DNA of 15,825 nucleotides, taken from positions 1-15,825 of the forward strand of contig JALNXP010000025.1 of the NCBI GenBank assembly GCA_023230285.1. Direction: 5' to 3'. The position numbers were made by a program, and so were the translations under genes. Below the pieces are notes generated by a model, which ran no database searches, was not told the origin of the DNA, and was given only the letters and a program-made list of their open reading frames with translations. Positions 12,872 to 15,825 of this stretch are shown piece by piece; the stretch's first letter is position 1, and every line of letters starts with the position of its first letter. Source of the stretch: Bacteroidales bacterium (GTDB lineage: Bacteria > Bacteroidota > Bacteroidia > Bacteroidales > BM520).

Positions 12872-15017
12872 GTATGTTGTTGTCTTCTTTATATTCTTTG
12901 ATAATTTCTATTAATTCATCACCATATTTTTTTGCCGTTACTTTTCCTATGCCTTTGATTTTAAGTAATTTATCTTTAGTGGTGGGCAGTTCGTTGACCA
13001 AATTTACGAGAGTTTTTTGTTGCATAATCATATAATCGGCTTGGTCGGACATATCAGCTTCGGCTTGTCGCCATTCGCGTAAAATATAGTATAATTTTTT
13101 GTGCTTGATGCTGTTATTCATGTTTTTGTACTCAAGAATTTTTTTTGTATCAGGCTTTCCGATTGATGCTGTTGATTTTTGCGATAAATATGCGGTGACA
13201 GTAAATCCTTTTTTCCGAATAGTGTTTAAAGTTTCGTACTTGATTTTCAACTCTGCATTAAATTTGTCAAAAGATTTATAGTAAGTTTGACTTATGTCAG
13301 CGTTATCTATTTCGACTGTTGCTGCATTGGTAACCGGCGATAAAATTTCTTTTAGTTTGGAGTAATAGTATTCAGCACCTTTACAAATTCTTTCTTTTAT
13401 AAAGCTGTCAGTGTCGTAGTCTTCTTGCTTTTTTATCAAGTTGATTATCTGCACTTTAAATCGTTGTTCATAATCGCAAACTTCATTGTTGAGTTTAGTA
13501 CGGGCTTCGACAAAAGTCTTTATCAAATCAGGATAAATATTTTTCAGATTATTCATGGTGATGCCTATCAGATAGTTGAAATTAGACATCAGGGTGTTAA
13601 AGCTGAATAATTCGAGTAGCAATTCCGTAAAATAATTTTTCTTCAGGTCGTAAAGTTGTTTTTCATCAGGCGTTGTAGCGAGGATATTATCGCAATAATT
13701 TTTAACAGCCTGATTGTTGAGTATGGCTGTTCTGTTTATTTTTGAGATAAGCACAATACCTTCGAGAGTTCTGCATCGGCTCAAAGCCACGTAAATTTGT
13801 CCGTGAGCGAAAGCTGCTTCGCCGTCTATTATAACTTTGTCAAATGTCAATCCCTGACTTTTATGGATGGTGATAGCCCACGCAAGTTTCAGCGGGTATT
13901 GAGTAAATACGCCGTTAGTTTCTTCTTTAATTTCGTTATTTGATTTATCTAAAGAATATTTGACGTTGGTCCATTCAGTTTTTTCGACCTTGATAGTTTC
14001 ATCTTCTCCGAAGCATTTAACTTGAATAAAGTTGTCATAAACATCAGTTACAACTCCTAATTTGCCATTATAGTAACGTTTTTCCGGTGAGCTGTCGTTT
14101 TTTAGAAACATTACCTGAGCATTTTTTTTCAAGATTAAAGTTTCATCTGTTGGGTACATATATGCAGGGAAGTCGCCGTTTATGACGGCATCAAATTTGT
14201 AAGTTTTACAGCCTTCGATTTTATCTAATTTATCATCATTGATAATTTTTGCGCTATTATTATGTGTTGTCAAAGTTATATAACCTTCATCATCTTTTGG
14301 GTTAAATTGAGGATTAAATCTTTGATTTAGAGTTTCTAATATATTGTTGTCGATATTATTATCGCGTATACGGTTTAGTAAGTTTATGAAATTGATGTCA
14401 TTTTGTCTGAAGATTTCTTTCAGTTCGATGCAGACGTAGTAAGATTGTTGCAATACCTTACTGCTGAAGAAGAAAGGAGTTTGATAAAATTGGCTTAGAA
14501 TTTCCCATTCATCATCTTTTACAACGGGAGCTAATTGTTGCAGGTCTCCAATCATCAGAATTTGGACACCGCCGAAGGGCTTGTCGGGATTTTTATATTT
14601 TCGCATTATGATGTCGATTGTATCTAAGACATCAGCTCTTACCATGCTGATTTCGTCAATGACGATTAAGTCGAGGCTGCGAAGTATGTTGATTTTTTCT
14701 TTTCTATATTTAAAGGTGTTTGAGAGTGCTTTGTTGTCGCTTTTGTTTGTTGTCGGTTTGGGGTTATCATCATAGAAATTCATATCCGGCACGAAAGGGC
14801 AGAAAGGCAGTTGGAAGAAAGAGTGTATAGTTACGCCGGCGGCGTTGATGGCGGCTACGCCTGTGGGAGCGAGAACGACCATTCTTTTTGACGATGAAGC
14901 TCTAAAGTTGCGTAAGAAAGTGGTTTTCCCTGTACCGGCTTTGCCTGTCAGAAAAACAGAGGTGCCGGTAGATTCTAACATCTTGTAGGCAAGTTCAAGT
15001 TGTGCGTTTGTTTTCAT
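12861..15017 (-). CDS. Pif1-like superfamily 1B DNA helicase with C-terminal HRDC domain
   Basis: A 718-residue helicase. Motifs in order: Walker A GKAGTGKT (25-32), APTGVAA (Ia, 50-56), IHSFF (64-68), VIDEISM (motif II, 119-125), GDLQQLAPV (motif III, 157-165), then ITIHKSQGLTFDKV (motif V, near 383) and VALSRCRTLEG (motif VI, near 412). This is the Pif1/RecD-like set for 5'-3' unwinding. Residues about 430-635 are helical and unassigned. About 638-712 is an HRDC-like domain (LYYILREWRQAEADMSD, then LLKIKGIGKVTAKKYG), a nucleic-acid-binding module best known from RecQ and RNase D. Proteins of this build occur in Bacteroidota; their exact role is not fixed, but Pif1 enzymes resolve G-quadruplexes, R-loops and stalled forks. 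It overlaps tcdA downstream and has its own TAnnTTTG box upstream. All helicase motifs look intact. Confidence 0.9.
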   Translation of the reverse strand: MKTNAQLELAYKMLESTGTSVFLTGKAGTGKTTFLRNFRASSSKRMVVLAPTGVAAINAAGVTIHSFFQLPFCPFVPDMNFYDDNPKPTTNKSDNKALSNTFKYRKEKINILRSLDLIVIDEISMVRADVLDTIDIIMRKYKNPDKPFGGVQILMIGDLQQLAPVVKDDEWEILSQFYQTPFFFSSKVLQQSYYVCIELKEIFRQNDINFINLLNRIRDNNIDNNILETLNQRFNPQFNPKDDEGYITLTTHNNSAKIINDDKLDKIEGCKTYKFDAVINGDFPAYMYPTDETLILKKNAQVMFLKNDSSPEKRYYNGKLGVVTDVYDNFIQVKCFGEDETIKVEKTEWTNVKYSLDKSNNEIKEETNGVFTQYPLKLAWAITIHKSQGLTFDKVIIDGEAAFAHGQIYVALSRCRTLEGIVLISKINRTAILNNQAVKNYCDNILATTPDEKQLYDLKKNYFTELLLELFSFNTLMSNFNYLIGITMNNLKNIYPDLIKTFVEARTKLNNEVCDYEQRFKVQIINLIKKQEDYDTDSFIKERICKGAEYYYSKLKEILSPVTNAATVEIDNADISQTYYKSFDKFNAELKIKYETLNTIRKKGFTVTAYLSQKSTASIGKPDTKKILEYKNMNNSIKHKKLYYILREWRQAEADMSDQADYMIMQQKTLVNLVNELPTTKDKLLKIKGIGKVTAKKYGDELIEIIKEYKEDNNIHDE

Positions 15018-15076
15018 TAGTTTGCAGTCTTAATTAAATAAATATGCCCACATCTAAAAACCGTCATTAGAATTTG

Positions 15077-15084
15077 CAAAGATA
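15077..15084 (-). promoter_or_regulatory. Bacteroidota-type -7 box of the helicase-tcdA operon
   Basis: TATCTTTG on the - strand fits TAnnTTTG. The predicted transcript start is near 15070, giving a leader of about 53 nt. No good TTTG is found at the expected -33 position. Confidence 0.55.
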
Positions 15085-15097
15085 ATCAATATTTTTG

Positions 15098-15114
15098 ATT
15101 GTTTAATGTTTAGG
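15098..15114 (+). repeat. 17-nt dispersed intergenic repeat, copy 2
   Basis: Identical to 7362-7378. Here it lies between the helicase promoter and the rplS terminator, in the opposite orientation relative to the adjacent gene compared with copy 1, which argues against a shared operator role. Confidence 0.5.
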
Positions 15115-15133
15115 GTAGATCATTATGTAATAT

Positions 15134-15162
15134 AAAAAAAAGGCTGCCGTTTTGCGGTAGCC
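15134..15162 (-). terminator. Intrinsic terminator of rplS
   Basis: On the - strand an 8-bp stem (GGCTACCG at 15162-15155, CGGCAGCC at 15149-15142, loop CAAAA) with one A-C mismatch is followed by eight T (15141-15134). It begins 24 nt after the rplS stop. On the + strand the mismatch becomes a G-U pair and seven T follow, so the hairpin may work in both directions and shield the helicase promoter region from read-through. Confidence 0.85.
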
Positions 15163-15185
15163 TTTTTTTACTAAAAAGAATGTTA

Positions 15186-15539
15186 TTAATATCTTCTTTC
15201 TTTAATTCTTGCTTTTTTACCTTTAAGATTTCTGAGGTAAAATATTCTTGCTCTTCTTACTTTACCACGTTTATTGATTTCAATGCTGTCAATAAAAGGA
15301 GAAGCCAAAGGAAAAATTCTTTCAACACCGATGTTTCCGGAAATTTTTCTGACGGTAAAAGTAGCTGTAACGCCTTCACCTCTACGTTGTAAAACAACGC
15401 CTTGGTATTTTTGTATTCTTTCTTTGTTACCTTCTACAATTTTATAATTAACTGTAATTGTATCACCTGCTTTGAAAACAGGGAACTCTTTTATTTCAGT
15501 TAAACTGTCCACATACTCTAATAATTCTTGCTTGCCCAT
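15186..15539 (-). CDS. rplS: 50S ribosomal protein L19
   Basis: A 117-residue protein of the L19 family (usual length about 115). Diagnostic stretches are [13 protein letters not shown] (near 22-34), [45 protein letters not shown] and the basic C-terminus [21 protein letters not shown]19 sits at the interface of the 30S and 50S subunits. In many bacteria it follows rpsP-rimM-trmD, but here it appears to be its own transcription unit with a -7 box upstream and a strong terminator downstream. The start at 15539 gives the expected N-terminus. No extended RNA leader is evident: the predicted 5' untranslated part is about 35 nt. Confidence 0.97.
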   Translation of the reverse strand: MGKQELLEYVDSLTEIKEFPVFKAGDTITVNYKIVEGNKERIQKYQGVVLQRRGEGVTATFTVRKISGNIGVERIFPLASPFIDSIEINKRGKVRRARIFYLRNLKGKKARIKERRY

Positions 15540-15580
15540 GACTACTATTTATTTTAATAATATACTCAAAAAAAATTTTG

Positions 15581-15588
15581 CAAATGTA
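15581..15588 (-). promoter_or_regulatory. rplS: Bacteroidota-type -7 box of rplS
   Basis: TACATTTG on the - strand fits TAnnTTTG and sits in a strongly A/T-tracted region. Transcription would start near 15574. The rest of the gap up to 15711 holds A/T tracts and a purine-rich GAGAG stretch on the + strand, with nothing else recognisable. Confidence 0.6.
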
Positions 15589-15705
15589 CGAACTTTTTTT
15601 TATTTGAGGCTTCTTTTGCGCAAAAAAAGTTTTTAATTATCAACAATGATGTTAATAGACTTGTTGATAGAGAGTTGAGAGAGTTTAGAGTTTGTCAATG
15701 CTTTA

Positions 15706-15725
15706 TAAACGTTAAACGTTAAACG
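15706..15725. repeat. Short tandem repeat of GTTAAAC
   Basis: Two full 7-bp units (15711-15717, 15718-15724) and a preceding partial TAAAC copy. The repeat covers the stop codon and last codons of the unidentified gene at the right edge, so its C-terminal Phe-Asn-Val is encoded by repeat units. Similar GTTTAACGT-type strings are common between genes in this phylum. Confidence 0.6.
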
Positions 15726-15825
15726 ATTTTAAAAATGCTTCGGCAGTGTGTTTGCTGAAATCAGGAAAGTCGGCATTGATGTTTTTGACTAAATTTCTAT
15801 ATTTTTCACGTCTGTTTTTTTCTTC
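15712..15825 (-). CDS. C-terminal end of an unidentified protein (truncated by window edge)
   Basis: The - strand frame is open from the window edge to a TAA at 15712-15714 and encodes 37 residues that look like real protein: a charged helix (EEKNRREKYRNLVKNI) followed by NADFPDFSKHTAEAFLKSF. The codon pattern fits the neighbouring genes. I do not recognise the family, and no domain can be called from so short a tail. It points leftward toward rplS with about 170 nt between them, and rplS has its own promoter, so the two need not share a transcript. Confidence 0.65.
   Translation of the reverse strand, partial: EEKNRREKYRNLVKNINADFPDFSKHTAEAFLKSFNV

Noticed and set aside
15540..15580. Autoregulatory ribosomal-protein leader in front of rplS
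   Set aside because: The stretch between the -7 box and the start is short, nearly pure A/T and lacks a convincing stem.

Overview
The window looks like the chromosome of a low-GC, anaerobic or fermentative member of the Bacteroidota, most likely Bacteroidales. Four things point there: a protein with a type IX secretion (T9SS) C-terminal sorting domain, several TAnnTTTG-type -7 promoter boxes instead of a TATAAT -10, a lysine-fermentation aminomutase operon like that of asaccharolytic Porphyromonas relatives, and the general AT-rich codon use. The species cannot be named from the sequence. No tRNA, rRNA, CRISPR array, insertion sequence or prophage gene was seen.

Layout. (1) 1-1932, + strand: the 3' part of a large secreted protein with a beta-helix remnant, a TPR-like helical stretch, an FnIII-like domain split by an insert, and a T9SS sorting domain. 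(2) 1960-5619, - strand: a leftward catabolic cluster of kamD, kamE and atoA, closed by a strong terminator that lies inside a perfect 61-bp palindrome. A NimA-like FMN-binding protein follows it. (3) 5620-5793: a divergent promoter region. (4) 5794-12128, + strand: an AAA-ATPase-like/PD-(D/E)XK protein of the DUF1703 type, then the sbcD-sbcC nuclease pair. (5) 12125-15017, - strand: a Pif1-like helicase with a C-terminal HRDC domain, overlapped by tcdA, the tRNA t6A-cyclising enzyme. The tcdA and sbcC stop codons overlap tail to tail. (6) 15018-15185: helicase promoter, a dispersed 17-nt repeat and the rplS terminator. (7) 15186-15539, - strand: rplS (ribosomal protein L19) and its promoter. 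(8) 15712-15825, - strand: the last 37 codons of an unidentified gene that enters from the right edge.

How the genes work together. KamD and KamE form the B12- and PLP-dependent lysine 5,6-aminomutase, an early step of lysine fermentation to acetate and butyrate. AtoA is one half of the CoA-transferase that releases butyrate at the end of that route. Its partner AtoD and the other pathway enzymes (kamA, kdd, kce, kal) are not in the window. SbcC and SbcD form an Mre11/Rad50-type hairpin nuclease. The Pif1/HRDC helicase is a second, separate genome-maintenance factor. TcdA and L19 are housekeeping translation functions.

Most of the window is ordinary core genome and I found no convincing new multi-gene system. 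The best leads are the 61-bp palindrome that copies the end of atoA in inverted orientation, the orphan atoA, the start-site correction for the DUF1703 gene, the Pif1-HRDC architecture, and the split FnIII domain of the secreted protein.
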